DNA from: Flavobacteriales bacterium UBA7666
Lineage (GTDB): Bacteria > Bacteroidota > Bacteroidia > Flavobacteriales_D > Crocinitomicaceae
Length of the DNA stretch: 64,000 bases
Direction: 5' to 3'
NCBI GenBank assembly: GCA_002483265.1
Contig: DLHO01000010.1
Coordinates: 1-64,000 of the forward strand
The translations under genes were made by a program, and so were the position numbers. Shown here one piece after another: positions 8,810-17,249 of the stretch. Each line of letters opens with the position of its first letter. Position 1 is the first letter of the stretch. Below the pieces are notes generated by a model, which was given only the letters and a program-made list of their open reading frames with translations, ran no database searches and had not been told where the DNA came from.

Positions 8810-11800
8810 TATTTAATAAATCTTAAGTAAAATTTCTCTCCCTTTTCATTAATTACCTCCAAGACATAGCTTCCTGTACCTAATGAAGTAACATCCAAAT
8901 AATATCTGTTATCACCATGTTCCCTATTTGGCTGATTGGAAATCGTTTGTGTTAGAACCTGAGTGGCTGTCTTTAAAACAATATTGTTGTTCTTGTCGTA
9001 CACATTGTAAGTCAAACTAGTAGTGGAGGAATATTCCTCATCATAAAAGAAATAGAACTTATTCAAGTTAACCGAATATTTCACCCCTTTCAGATCTCTT
9101 TCCAATTTGGCATAGATCGTATTTACAGGACAAGCCATATTGGTTAAAAGATGAATAAAACCGGTTTTATTTCTTGCCCTTACATAACCAATTAACTTCT
9201 TAACGGCTACCGGATTGTAGTTAAATCCGAAATTAGGAATTGCTGTACCCAGAACATTTGCTGAAGTGTATTTATAAAGCGATGTGTTTGGTGACGCTGC
9301 TGGATTATACACCATTCTAAATTTATCACCTGCATTAAATGTTACCACGCCTCCAGCAGCTACACCATTAACCAATCTGCAAACCGTATATGGTCCAAGA
9401 AGTGTTTTGGAAAAATAATAACCACTAAAACCTGAAGGAATTGTTGTTGTTAGAGGCATCACAGTTGGATCACCAAAGCCAAGAACACCTGTTCCACTGG
9501 CAATCGTAATCAGATTAAGGAATGGCCATGAAGAACTCGAAGCATAAAAATAGCCCCCAACATTCGGTGTAAAATCTACAAAGGTACTTGTGGGCGATGT
9601 GTTTACATTGTTTACAGAACTTGCATGACCCCATGCTCCAGCTGTTGCAGCAACTAAGGGTAGAGGAAGTTGTGCTATTGCTTCATTATCTATAACTGCA
9701 ACTTGATTCTCCCAGGAAATTCTGCTTGCCACTACAATGTTATAGATATAGACTATCGGTGTAGGATTTACAACACCATTTACCTGCCAGTTAAATGTTA
9801 CAGTCAAAGTATAATTTCCCGGCAAAAGATTGGAGAAACTGTAATTGGTAGCAGTAGCTCCTGCATCCATCGTCTGAACAACATTTGAACTGTTTTTTAA
9901 TACAGTACTGAAATTAACCGGAATCTTTGTAGTGAAATTAAGCGACCAAAGTGTACCACTTACCTGACCGAAAGAACCTAAACAACTCCCCGGAACAATC
10001 GGATTCATGGTATTGATTACAAAATTAAAAGGAAAAAGATGAACCGGTTTGTATTTGATTTTCGTAGCAGAACCAGCTGCAAAAACTCCCGTTTTATAAA
10101 TAAAAGGGCCAAACACACTAATTGTAGCCTTCAAATCTCCGGAAATATATAGTCTCAAATAATTTCCCTTTTTCATTATAGAAAATTCATCTGCAGCAGT
10201 AACTGCAAAGGCTGTTCCGCCAACAACACCTGCATTAATTATCCGTGCTGAACCACTTTGAACATGGAATCCATAATAAATATCCGTTTTTACGGCTAAT
10301 GGGCTTGAAAGATTTTGAAACCCAAAGAAAGATTCTCCGGTATTAGCCAAAACAGTAAATGTAACCGATGCCGCTTCTGATGCTTCCGTCAAATAATCAG
10401 TCATTACTGCTTTTCCATTAGCAGCAGATGTTGTGAAAACATCATCCGCAAATGATATAGATGAACTTGATTCATAATTGATCGGGTTGATCGAAACAAG
10501 TTTATCATAAATACGCTTACCTAACTTATCAAATGTGCTGATGTAATACTGACCTTGTTTTAAGCTTGTAAATGAATTCGTTAAAGAGGTATTATTATCT
10601 CCTAAAAAGAATTTCACGCTATCTAAAACTCCATCAAAAATTGTATCTTTCAAAGTATTGTAAATATCCCCAAAATTAGGAAGCGGTTGCTCCGAAATCA
10701 TATATTGATAAGGACTTAATGCCCAGGAAGGTGGTGTAATTGTTACAGCAACATCTCCATAGGTATTTGTTGCATCATAGGTAACAACAGAAGTTCCTTT
10801 TCTACTCAAATCACAAGTATTTGCTTTAATTGAAAAGGCAATTTGCGGTCTGTTAGCTGCTGTGGTCGCATCTGATGAATGGAACTGCATTCGTGTATAC
10901 AAATTAGATGCATAAGACTGCAATTGAAACAACATACCGTAATTAGTAACGTTGTTCGTTTTCCATGTATTAAAGAAACTCGCAATATCAATAGCGGCAT
11001 TTCCATTTCCTGCAGCGATCCCGGCTACATTGATTAATCCGGTTGCTGTAGAAGTAGGCATATTGGTATGAGCCACCCCTAATTCTGACCAATCAGATGT
11101 CACTTGTCGCAATTCGGAGGTATTCGCAGTTTGTAAAGGGTTATGTGCGTTTCCAACTAAGGTCATAACTGCAGTATTGACCTGACATCCCGGATCAACC
11201 CACAACCTGAATTTTATAATGTCTCTATGGTTGTACCAAACCCCTCCATTTGTCCATCGTTCATGCAGCATCACAGCATTCGCACCAGTATTTACTTGAG
11301 GGTAATTAATTGCTGCTGTGCCAGATCCACTCACAAAATCACCAAAACGCGCGTCATCAATGTAATTTGGTCCCGGATCAAATGTGATAGACACATCTTC
11401 ACATTCTGTACCCACAATAAATGCTTGATAGGTAGTATCACCAGCTGTAGTACCATAATATTTCAACCCGTACCAGCCTTTTCCAACACCAGTTAAATTC
11501 TGCGTAGTTGCTATTTGAGTACCACTTGAGTTAAACCAACGATAAGTCATTGTGGTATTGGAGCCATTAGTAACTGTTGGAGAGATTGACCCATCCGTAC
11601 TGCTCAATGTACTTGTATGAACAACTGTCGCTGCACTAACATAGGATCTTAAATAATATTGAATGACCAATTGCGGACGATTGGAAGCTGTTCCATTTTC
11701 TCTTGTGAAATAAGTTGTGTTTAATACTGTAGTCTCATCACTTTTTCGAACTCGAAATCCATTATTAGGCAAGCGCCCTTCAACCATTGGTTGAATAAAA

Positions 11801-12234
11801 TCCCTAATCTGAAACTCTCGTTTGGAGGAAACCAAATTGGAAGTGGTAACAGTAGCAAACAAAGTATTATTCGAAATATTCGAAGAATGATTGATTCCGG
11901 TTTCTGTCCAGGATGAATTACAAACATCCAAATACAATTGTGTAGATCCAGTTGTAGTAACATTCTCAGTACCACTGGGGGTTAATTTCAATATCGCTGA
12001 AGTAATTACTGCGTTAGAAGGGATTGAGGTTAAATTAAATTTCATAAAACCTCTGTAAATAGCAGGGCCTGAAGCAACTGAAACATTCATCGTGCCTAAT
12101 GTTCCATAGTTTGTCCCTGTCGATCCGGAATTGGTATGCCCATCCTCCACAGAATATAAAGTTGGTGCAGTAACTATTTGTGAATACCCTAAAAAGGAAC
12201 ACAAAAAAGTGAACAATACGAATATTTGTTTCAT
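8809..12234 (-). CDS. DNRLRE-domain large exported protein (1141 aa)
   Basis: An exported protein with signal peptide (FVLFTFLCSFLGYSQ). Residues about 20-190 form a DNRLRE-type domain, typified by YRGFMKFNLTSIPSNAVITS and NRPQLVIQYY. A second copy occupies about residues 280-460 (NRPQIAFSIK marks its end). The middle is a mix of Ig-like and lectin-like beta regions. The last 30 residues (GTGSYVLEVINEKGEKFYLR) resemble the final strands of a type A T9SS sorting domain, but the usual YPNP-type entry motif is not evident, so I do not call it one. It is the second gene of the minus-strand operon, 20 bp after the first, and overlaps the OmpH-like gene by one base. Probably a surface structural or adhesive protein. 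Confidence 0.7.
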   Translation of the reverse strand: MKQIFVLFTFLCSFLGYSQIVTAPTLYSVEDGHTNSGSTGTNYGTLGTMNVSVASGPAIYRGFMKFNLTSIPSNAVITSAILKLTPSGTENVTTTGSTQLYLDVCNSSWTETGINHSSNISNNTLFATVTTSNLVSSKREFQIRDFIQPMVEGRLPNNGFRVRKSDETTVLNTTYFTRENGTASNRPQLVIQYYLRSYVSAATVVHTSTLSSTDGSISPTVTNGSNTTMTYRWFNSSGTQIATTQNLTGVGKGWYGLKYYGTTAGDTTYQAFIVGTECEDVSITFDPGPNYIDDARFGDFVSGSGTAAINYPQVNTGANAVMLHERWTNGGVWYNHRDIIKFRLWVDPGCQVNTAVMTLVGNAHNPLQTANTSELRQVTSDWSELGVAHTNMPTSTATGLINVAGIAAGNGNAAIDIASFFNTWKTNNVTNYGMLFQLQSYASNLYTRMQFHSSDATTAANRPQIAFSIKANTCDLSRKGTSVVTYDATNTYGDVAVTITPPSWALSPYQYMISEQPLPNFGDIYNTLKDTIFDGVLDSVKFFLGDNNTSLTNSFTSLKQGQYYISTFDKLGKRIYDKLVSINPINYESSSSISFADDVFTTSAANGKAVMTDYLTEASEAASVTFTVLANTGESFFGFQNLSSPLAVKTDIYYGFHVQSGSARIINAGVVGGTAFAVTAADEFSIMKKGNYLRLYISGDLKATISVFGPFIYKTGVFAAGSATKIKYKPVHLFPFNFVINTMNPIVPGSCLGSFGQVSGTLWSLNFTTKIPVNFSTVLKNSSNVVQTMDAGATATNYSFSNLLPGNYTLTVTFNWQVNGVVNPTPIVYIYNIVVASRISWENQVAVIDNEAIAQLPLPLVAATAGAWGHASSVNNVNTSPTSTFVDFTPNVGGYFYASSSSWPFLNLITIASGTGVLGFGDPTVMPLTTTIPSGFSGYYFSKTLLGPYTVCRLVNGVAAGGVVTFNAGDKFRMVYNPAASPNTSLYKYTSANVLGTAIPNFGFNYNPVAVKKLIGYVRARNKTGFIHLLTNMACPVNTIYAKLERDLKGVKYSVNLNKFYFFYDEEYSSTTSLTYNVYDKNNNIVLKTATQVLTQTISNQPNREHGDNRYYLDVTSLGTGSYVLEVINEKGEKFYLRFIK

Positions 12235-12254
12235 AATTTAAGTTCTGTTAGTAT

Positions 12255-12662
12255 TTAGTTTGTTGGAAAATTCTTCTCAATTCTTGGCAGATAAGCCTGC
12301 TGTGAATTTTGAGCTTCTAGTATGACCTTATAGTTAGCCGAAGGATCCAAATATGGAAAATTGAAAATAATCAATCCATTTTGAGTATATGTACCCCCTA
12401 ATAAGTCTTCTCTTCCCAATCGGACTGCGGCAACCGGAGTATTGGATACACGATCGTAAACCATTACTGTCAACTCACCAGCCTCATTCAAATCATTCAA
12501 GGAAACTTTCACTTGAAAAATAGTGCCTTGTTGTGAAACTTGATCTAAACCTGCAGTAAACGTAGGGTTCGTTACGAACGACATGGAAAAATCAATATTG
12601 TTCAATTGAGAGAATACGGAACCAGATACTAAAAGCATTAGTCCAAATAGAACTTTCTTCAT
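12255..12662 (-). CDS. Small secreted protein, first gene of the exported-protein operon
   Basis: A 135-aa protein with a standard signal peptide (VLFGLMLLVSGSVFSQ) that fixes the start at the ATG at 12662; the frame is open 12 codons further upstream. The mature part, about 115 residues, is beta-strand rich (GELTVMVYDRVSNTPVAAVR, NYKVILEAQNSQQ) and looks like a single Ig/FN3-type sandwich. I do not recognise a family. It is the first gene of a seven-gene minus-strand operon running to position 3, and lies 137 bp from the divergent first gene of the filament/secretion operon, so both operons share this control region. Confidence 0.6.
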   Translation of the reverse strand: MKKVLFGLMLLVSGSVFSQLNNIDFSMSFVTNPTFTAGLDQVSQQGTIFQVKVSLNDLNEAGELTVMVYDRVSNTPVAAVRLGREDLLGGTYTQNGLIIFNFPYLDPSANYKVILEAQNSQQAYLPRIEKNFPTN

Positions 12663-12799
12663 GAAATTAGTGGATTTAAAGCGATTTAGGGTTAACATAT
12701 TTTAGTGGTTCTATGATTTAGATTCATATGTGATAATTGGTTTCAGATGTTACACTGGAAGGTAAAAATAATCAAGCTTTTGATATTTTAACTACTTTT
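12663..12799. promoter_or_regulatory. Divergent control region between two operons
   Basis: These 137 bases separate the starts of the exported-protein operon (minus) and the T2SS-like operon (plus). Both promoters must lie here or just inside the flanking genes. I see AT-rich DNA but no convincing TAnnTTTG element in either direction, so I cannot place a transcription start. The arrangement allows co-regulation but does not prove it. Confidence 0.4.
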
Positions 12800-13732
12800 A
12801 TGAAAAAAAATATGAACCAATCAACTAAATTCACAGTCTATAAACTGTCAGGACGCTTTATTTTTCTGGCTTTTACACTCCTGTATTCTTTCGTTGGTTT
12901 ATCTCAAAAATTTGAGATTGAAAACAAATTTCATATCAAACAAGACGACAAATCAATTGTATTCAGAGTATTGGATACCGACGACAGTCAATTGAAAAAG
13001 TATAATTCAAAAAAATATTATTACTGGTTCAAATCACAAAAAGTTCTCATTACGCAAGGAGGTAGTTCCGGTAGTTTGTTAAACGGCGATTACGAGTCTT
13101 TTTACAAGAATAATCAATTAGCAGAAAAGGGACTTTTCACAAAAGGATTAAAGGACGGTGTTTGGAAATTCTGGAACCAAAACGGAATTCTTATTCATCA
13201 GGAAAATTGGTCTAAGGGAACGCAAATCGGTAAACAATTGTACTACAGCGAAGATGGATTGATTCAGAAAACGGTTGTTTACAAATCGAACCAAACCCAG
13301 ATCATTGCAAGAGATACAACCATCGTCAAAACGAAAAAAACAATCCTTACAACAATCAACGATTCTACTGGCAGACTGATTTCTCAAAGCCGCTACTCGA
13401 ACTATAAGTTGGATGGCACACAGATAGCAAGAGACCAAAACGACAGCTTGATTAAAACCGTTTACAATAAGGGCGAGTTAGTTCCTGAAAAAACAAAAGC
13501 CGGGAAATCAAAAACGGAAAATGCAAGTTCGGAAAAGCTTACGTTCAAACAAAAAATGAGCAACTTCTGGGAAAAGTTGAAGTTCTGGAAAAAGTTCAAA
13601 AAGAAGGAGAAATCCACTGAATCAAAACCAAAAAAGGAAAAGAAGGTCAAAAACGAAACCACCCAACCCGAAGAAAAGAAAACACAAAAAGAAGCTTCTC
13701 AGCCAAAAGAAAAGAAAAAACGTACGAAATGA
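12800..13732 (+). CDS. MORN/YwqK-like exported protein, first gene of T2SS-like operon
   Basis: A 310-aa protein with an N-terminal hydrophobic signal (FIFLAFTLLYSFVGLSQ). Residues about 75-140 contain repeats of the MORN/YwqK kind (GDYESFYKNNQLAEKG, GVWKFWNQNGILIHQ, GKQLYYSEDG), which in other proteins form extended beta hairpin sheets. From about residue 235 the chain becomes a highly basic, low-complexity Lys/Glu tail with no predicted fold. The ATG at 12800 was chosen because the signal peptide starts there; 12812 is an alternative. The stop overlaps the next start (ATGA), so it is translationally coupled to the secretion genes. YwqK family members are often filed as antitoxins; nothing here supports that role. 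Confidence 0.65.
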   Translation: MKKNMNQSTKFTVYKLSGRFIFLAFTLLYSFVGLSQKFEIENKFHIKQDDKSIVFRVLDTDDSQLKKYNSKKYYYWFKSQKVLITQGGSSGSLLNGDYESFYKNNQLAEKGLFTKGLKDGVWKFWNQNGILIHQENWSKGTQIGKQLYYSEDGLIQKTVVYKSNQTQIIARDTTIVKTKKTILTTINDSTGRLISQSRYSNYKLDGTQIARDQNDSLIKTVYNKGELVPEKTKAGKSKTENASSEKLTFKQKMSNFWEKLKFWKKFKKKEKSTESKPKKEKKVKNETTQPEEKKTQKEASQPKEKKKRTK

Positions 13733-14964
13733 TTCGCGCTTCTGCCATATCGTATGCCATTGTTTTCGCACTATTTATTGGACTTCTTGCTTCAAGTGTG
13801 TTTTTCATTTTCAGCACCCAAAAACGGATAGAAATTTCTCATACCGGACAAGAACATTTATTATTGGATTCATATCAGGGAATTCAATTAGGTCTGCAAA
13901 AGGTAAAAGTAAATGACTCCCTTCAGTTCATCCATTTAAGCGGCGATACCAGTTTGATTCATAAATCCATTTGGGGCTCTTACTTCTTGGTAACGAGCAA
14001 AACATTTAAAAACCAACGAAGTATTACCCGATCAGCACTTATCGGAAGCGAGTTTGAAGAATCGATTCCTTCTCTTGTCGTGAGAAATGGTTCCGACGGA
14101 CTGAGAATCTGTGGTGAAACCTTTATAGAAGGAACTACTTATCTACCTAATAAACGGGTTGAACTAGCCTATATTGGCGGAAAAAATTATTCGAACCCGG
14201 AATTAGTTTATGGAAAAATTGAAGATGTAAAAGAATTAAAACTTCCATTATCCAAAGCATTTCAAAATATTTCCACCGGAAGTTTTACCGGAAATATGCT
14301 TCCAAAACCATTCGAATCGAAAGATACTAGTGTGAGTTTTTTGAAAGAAGGAATTTATTACCAATCGTTAGATGCCATCCAATTGAGAGGAAAGCTACAT
14401 GGAAAGATCATCATTCAGAGTTTTGATTCATTGGTCGTTCATCAACAAGCTCAGTTGGAAAATGTCATTCTAATTGCTCCCAAAATCTATATTAAACAGG
14501 GATTCACAGGAAACTTGCAAGCATACGCCTCAGAATATATCCGGCTTGAAGATTCTGTTACTTTAAGGTATCCAAGTACACTCATTTTGAATGAAAAAAA
14601 TGCCCCTTTAACTTACGAACCACATTCCATTTACTTAGGTTTCAATAGTTCTGTATTGGGCGGAATCTTACTAACAACACAACAATATGATTTCAGAAAA
14701 CAACCCCGACTTACCATTCAAAAAGATGCAGTTGTTGCAGGGATTGTTTTTAACCATGGAACAACAGAAATTTATGGGTCAATCATTGGAAGTTTAAATA
14801 CTTCTGAAACATTGACAGTTGCGGGCGGAGGATCGTATACCAATCATTTATTGGATGTTATTATCTCCACCAAGCGGCTTCCAAAAGATTTTATTTGTCC
14901 TGCCTGGCTCGAATTATCCAGTCATTCACGAAAAAAGGTAATCTCATGCGAACTAGAAAGTTAA
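13729..14964 (+). CDS. GspK-like large pseudopilin / pilus-tip protein candidate
   Basis: A 411-aa protein. Its first 30 residues are a short basic stretch and one long hydrophobic helix (SAISYAIVFALFIGLLASSV), as in class III pilins. The likely processing site is Ala4|Ser5. Position +5 of the mature chain is Tyr, not the Glu found in the other pilins here. Among type II secretion pseudopilins, only GspK lacks that Glu; it is also the largest and sits at the filament tip (family knowledge). The rest is strand-rich, with short hydrophobic repeats from about residue 210 onward (KIIIQSFDSLVVHQQ, VILIAPKIYIKQG, VVAGIVFNHGTTEIYG) suggesting a beta-helix. That fold is not typical of GspK, so this may be a lineage-specific tip protein. 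It overlaps the upstream gene by 4 bases. Confidence 0.6.
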   Translation: MIRASAISYAIVFALFIGLLASSVFFIFSTQKRIEISHTGQEHLLLDSYQGIQLGLQKVKVNDSLQFIHLSGDTSLIHKSIWGSYFLVTSKTFKNQRSITRSALIGSEFEESIPSLVVRNGSDGLRICGETFIEGTTYLPNKRVELAYIGGKNYSNPELVYGKIEDVKELKLPLSKAFQNISTGSFTGNMLPKPFESKDTSVSFLKEGIYYQSLDAIQLRGKLHGKIIIQSFDSLVVHQQAQLENVILIAPKIYIKQGFTGNLQAYASEYIRLEDSVTLRYPSTLILNEKNAPLTYEPHSIYLGFNSSVLGGILLTTQQYDFRKQPRLTIQKDAVVAGIVFNHGTTEIYGSIIGSLNTSETLTVAGGGSYTNHLLDVIISTKRLPKDFICPAWLELSSHSRKKVISCELES

Positions 14965-15287
14965 AAGCATCCAGTATCGCTGAAATTGCAATCGCTTTAT
15001 CCATTATTGCGATTTGTTTTGCATTGGGTTCCAGACTCTTTATTCAAAGCGCACGATCTACCGTTCAGTTCCAGGAAACAATTGAACAATCTGAATTTCA
15101 ATCGCTTTTGTTTACGAGTTACTCGCTGGATTCGAGCATTTACGATCCTGAACTTTGGAAAGATAAATTAACAACGGTTGAAACCATAATTGATGAAAAG
15201 GATTCATCCAGAACCGAGCAAATCTCCTTGATGAACAGTATTAAAGCAAATTGGATCCAGGAATTCATCTGGCCGAGAAAAAAATGA
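14946..15287 (+). CDS. Type IV prepilin-like protein (GspH/I-type minor pseudopilin)
   Basis: A 113-aa protein with a class III signal: basic leader MRTRKLKA, then SSIAE and a hydrophobic helix (IAIALSIIAICFALGSRLF). Processing is predicted at Ala8|Ser9, with the conserved Glu at mature position +5 (residue 13). Length and the small soluble domain suit a GspI/GspH-type minor pseudopilin. The start at 14946 lies 19 bases inside the preceding gene; the same frame is open from 14895, but only the 14946 ATG gives a pilin leader. The residue before the cleavage site is Ala instead of the usual Gly, as in the other pilins of this operon. Confidence 0.75.
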   Translation: MRTRKLKASSIAEIAIALSIIAICFALGSRLFIQSARSTVQFQETIEQSEFQSLLFTSYSLDSSIYDPELWKDKLTTVETIIDEKDSSRTEQISLMNSIKANWIQEFIWPRKK

Positions 15288-15766
15288 GAAAACAAGTCAA
15301 AATAGAAGCATTTTCAATTTTGGAGCTGGCAGTTGTGCTCTCCTTAACCGGCCTGTTTATTTCACTTTTTTTCCTTTCCGTTAATAGTTTCAACAAATCA
15401 CTACAACAAGAGATCATTATTAAAAATGAGCTTAACGAATTCTTCCAGTTTCGTGCTACTTTTTGGCAGGATATGGAAAAAGCAGATTCCTTTGATCTTG
15501 CAAAAGACAGATTAACCTGTTTTAGAACAAACGATTCAATTGTCTATCAAATAACAAATGAGCAATTAAGTCGCTCTTCTAAAAATCACCAGGCTTTGTT
15601 TGGTATTAATGCGCTTTCCATTGAAAAAACGAACTTGAACCAACACGAATTGATCGATTTCAAATTGGAATGGAAAAACACTGAATTTTCACTGAAATAT
15701 CCTTTGCAGAAACAAAATAGCAGCAACATCAACAATTACTTTAATAAAAAGGCATGGCAGAAGTAA
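15284..15766 (+). CDS. Type IV prepilin-like protein (GspJ-type minor pseudopilin)
   Basis: A 160-aa protein with class III signal MRKQVKIEA|FSILE followed by a hydrophobic helix (LAVVLSLTGLFISLFFLSV). Glu14 is at mature position +5. The soluble domain is helix then strands (FWQDMEKADSFDLAKDRLTC), the usual order in GspJ/PilW-type minor pseudopilins. Its ATG overlaps the preceding TGA (ATGA at 15284), so the start is well fixed despite an upstream in-frame codon. It overlaps gspF by 13 bases. With the preceding small pilin and the GspK-like protein it could form the tip complex that primes filament assembly (family knowledge, inferred here). Confidence 0.75.
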   Translation: MRKQVKIEAFSILELAVVLSLTGLFISLFFLSVNSFNKSLQQEIIIKNELNEFFQFRATFWQDMEKADSFDLAKDRLTCFRTNDSIVYQITNEQLSRSSKNHQALFGINALSIEKTNLNQHELIDFKLEWKNTEFSLKYPLQKQNSSNINNYFNKKAWQK

Positions 15767-16839
15767 CCAAAACGAGTTTTTTAAAAAAGGATATCGTTTT
15801 GGGAAAACCCTTAAACGATAAATTCAAGGAGCATTTCTATGGCGAGTTCGCTACGTTGATTGAAAGTGGAATTGATATGCGTCGGGCATTGCAATTAATT
15901 ATTGATGAGCAGGAGAAAAAAAATGTGCGCGGCCACATAGAAACCTTATTGGAGGATTTGATAAAAGGAAATTCGCTCTCGGAATCCATGCAGAAATCTA
16001 CTCATTTCACGCCCTACGAGTATCAAAGTATTCGAATTGGGGAAGAATCCGGAAGATTGAAAAACGTATTGTTCTCTTTATCGAACTACTTTGCTTCAAA
16101 AGTAAAATTGAAAAGACAATTAGTGAGTGTTTTTACTTATCCAGCGTTCGTTTTTTCAATTACAGTCGGGGTACTTTATTTCATGTTGAATTTTGTAGTT
16201 CCCATGTTCAAAGATGTTTTCAAACAATTTGGACAAGAACTTCCCTGGTTAACACTGAAAATCGTTTGGTTGTCTGAAAATTTCGGATCCTTCATCTTCT
16301 GGTTTTTATTAATCGGCATTGGAACGGGGATTTATCTCTTCTCACAAAAAAACGAAGATTGGTTTAGAAAGTTCAGTGGAAATTTCATTCTCAAAATTCC
16401 CATTTTCGGCAAACTCATTCAGAAAATATACATTGCCCGCTTTTGTCAAAGTATGGCACTTTTACTTGAAGCAAAAACTCCATTGGTAAAAGCCCTGGAT
16501 TTAGTCTCCGAAATGATCCGGTTTTATCCGATGCAGCAAACGATTTTGGCAGCAAAAGAGGAGATTTTAGCAGGGAATTCACTGCACGAAGGATTAAGTA
16601 AGTTCGACATTCTAGATAAAAGATTAATTTCGCTAATTAAAATCGCCGAAGAAATCAATCAATTAGATCAAACTTTCCATCGATTAACAATTCAATACAA
16701 CGAAGAAATTGAATATCGGACAAAGATGATCGGGACTATTATTGAACCCGCGATCATTGTGATAATTGGTGTGATTGTAGGAGTTATTATGGTGTCCATG
16801 TACTTGCCAATGTTTAACCTAAGTAATGTCATTAAATGA
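15754..16839 (+). CDS. gspF: GspF/PilC inner-membrane platform protein
   Basis: A 361-aa protein with the two-repeat GspF plan. Each half has a helical cytoplasmic domain (FATLIESGIDMRRALQLI and MALLLEAKTPLVKALDLV) followed by a hydrophobic hairpin. Conserved family features include YEYQSIRIGEESGRL in repeat one and IEPAIIVIIGVIVG near the C-terminus. Membrane segments lie at about residues 125-150, 175-200 and 325-350. GspF connects the assembly ATPase to the pilin-extraction site in the inner membrane. Position between the pilins and the prepilin peptidase/ATPase genes fits. It overlaps both neighbours. Confidence 0.93.
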   Translation: MAEVTKTSFLKKDIVLGKPLNDKFKEHFYGEFATLIESGIDMRRALQLIIDEQEKKNVRGHIETLLEDLIKGNSLSESMQKSTHFTPYEYQSIRIGEESGRLKNVLFSLSNYFASKVKLKRQLVSVFTYPAFVFSITVGVLYFMLNFVVPMFKDVFKQFGQELPWLTLKIVWLSENFGSFIFWFLLIGIGTGIYLFSQKNEDWFRKFSGNFILKIPIFGKLIQKIYIARFCQSMALLLEAKTPLVKALDLVSEMIRFYPMQQTILAAKEEILAGNSLHEGLSKFDILDKRLISLIKIAEEINQLDQTFHRLTIQYNEEIEYRTKMIGTIIEPAIIVIIGVIVGVIMVSMYLPMFNLSNVIK

Positions 16840-17249
16840 TGAAATTGAATAAACATAGAAAACTAAAAGCATTCTCCCTTGCAGAGATATTGATTGTTTT
16901 GGCAATCATGGGAATTCTATTGATGTTGGTTATTCCCAATCAAAGTGGTATTGCTACGCGAACCAAAAGTATGGAGGCTCAGCAGGAATTACGCATGATT
17001 CACAATTTGCAATACGCTTATTTTTTGCAGTATTCCAAATACTCGCTGGATGGAAAAGAAATCAATTACATTCCTCATAAACTCATTACAGAAGGCGGAA
17101 CAGCCCTTTATAGAATCAGCATCATTGAAGCATCGCCTTCCGGATTCAAAGCAAAAGCAGAAGCCGTACAAGATTTTAATGGGGATGGAAAATACAATAT
17201 TTGGGAAATCGACCAGGAAGGCCAACCAAAAGAAACACAGGTAGATTAA
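16836..17249 (+). CDS. Major pseudopilin, GspG-like
   Basis: A 137-aa class III pilin: leader MMKLNKHRKLKA, cleavage predicted at Ala12|Phe13, then FSLAEILIVLAIMGILLMLV with Glu17 at mature +5. The C-terminal region contains DFNGDGKYNIWEID, an acidic loop reminiscent of the calcium site of GspG major pseudopilins. This is the best candidate for the main filament subunit, because its leader is the closest to consensus and it carries the GspG-like Ca loop. ATG overlaps the gspF stop by 4 bases (ATGA); a second Met follows immediately and either could be used. The stop TAA shares a base with the next ATG. Confidence 0.85.
   Translation: MMKLNKHRKLKAFSLAEILIVLAIMGILLMLVIPNQSGIATRTKSMEAQQELRMIHNLQYAYFLQYSKYSLDGKEINYIPHKLITEGGTALYRISIIEASPSGFKAKAEAVQDFNGDGKYNIWEIDQEGQPKETQVD

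Noticed and set aside
12800..13732. YwqK-like protein as an antitoxin
   Set aside because: It is exported by signal peptide, has no toxin partner and is coupled to secretion genes.
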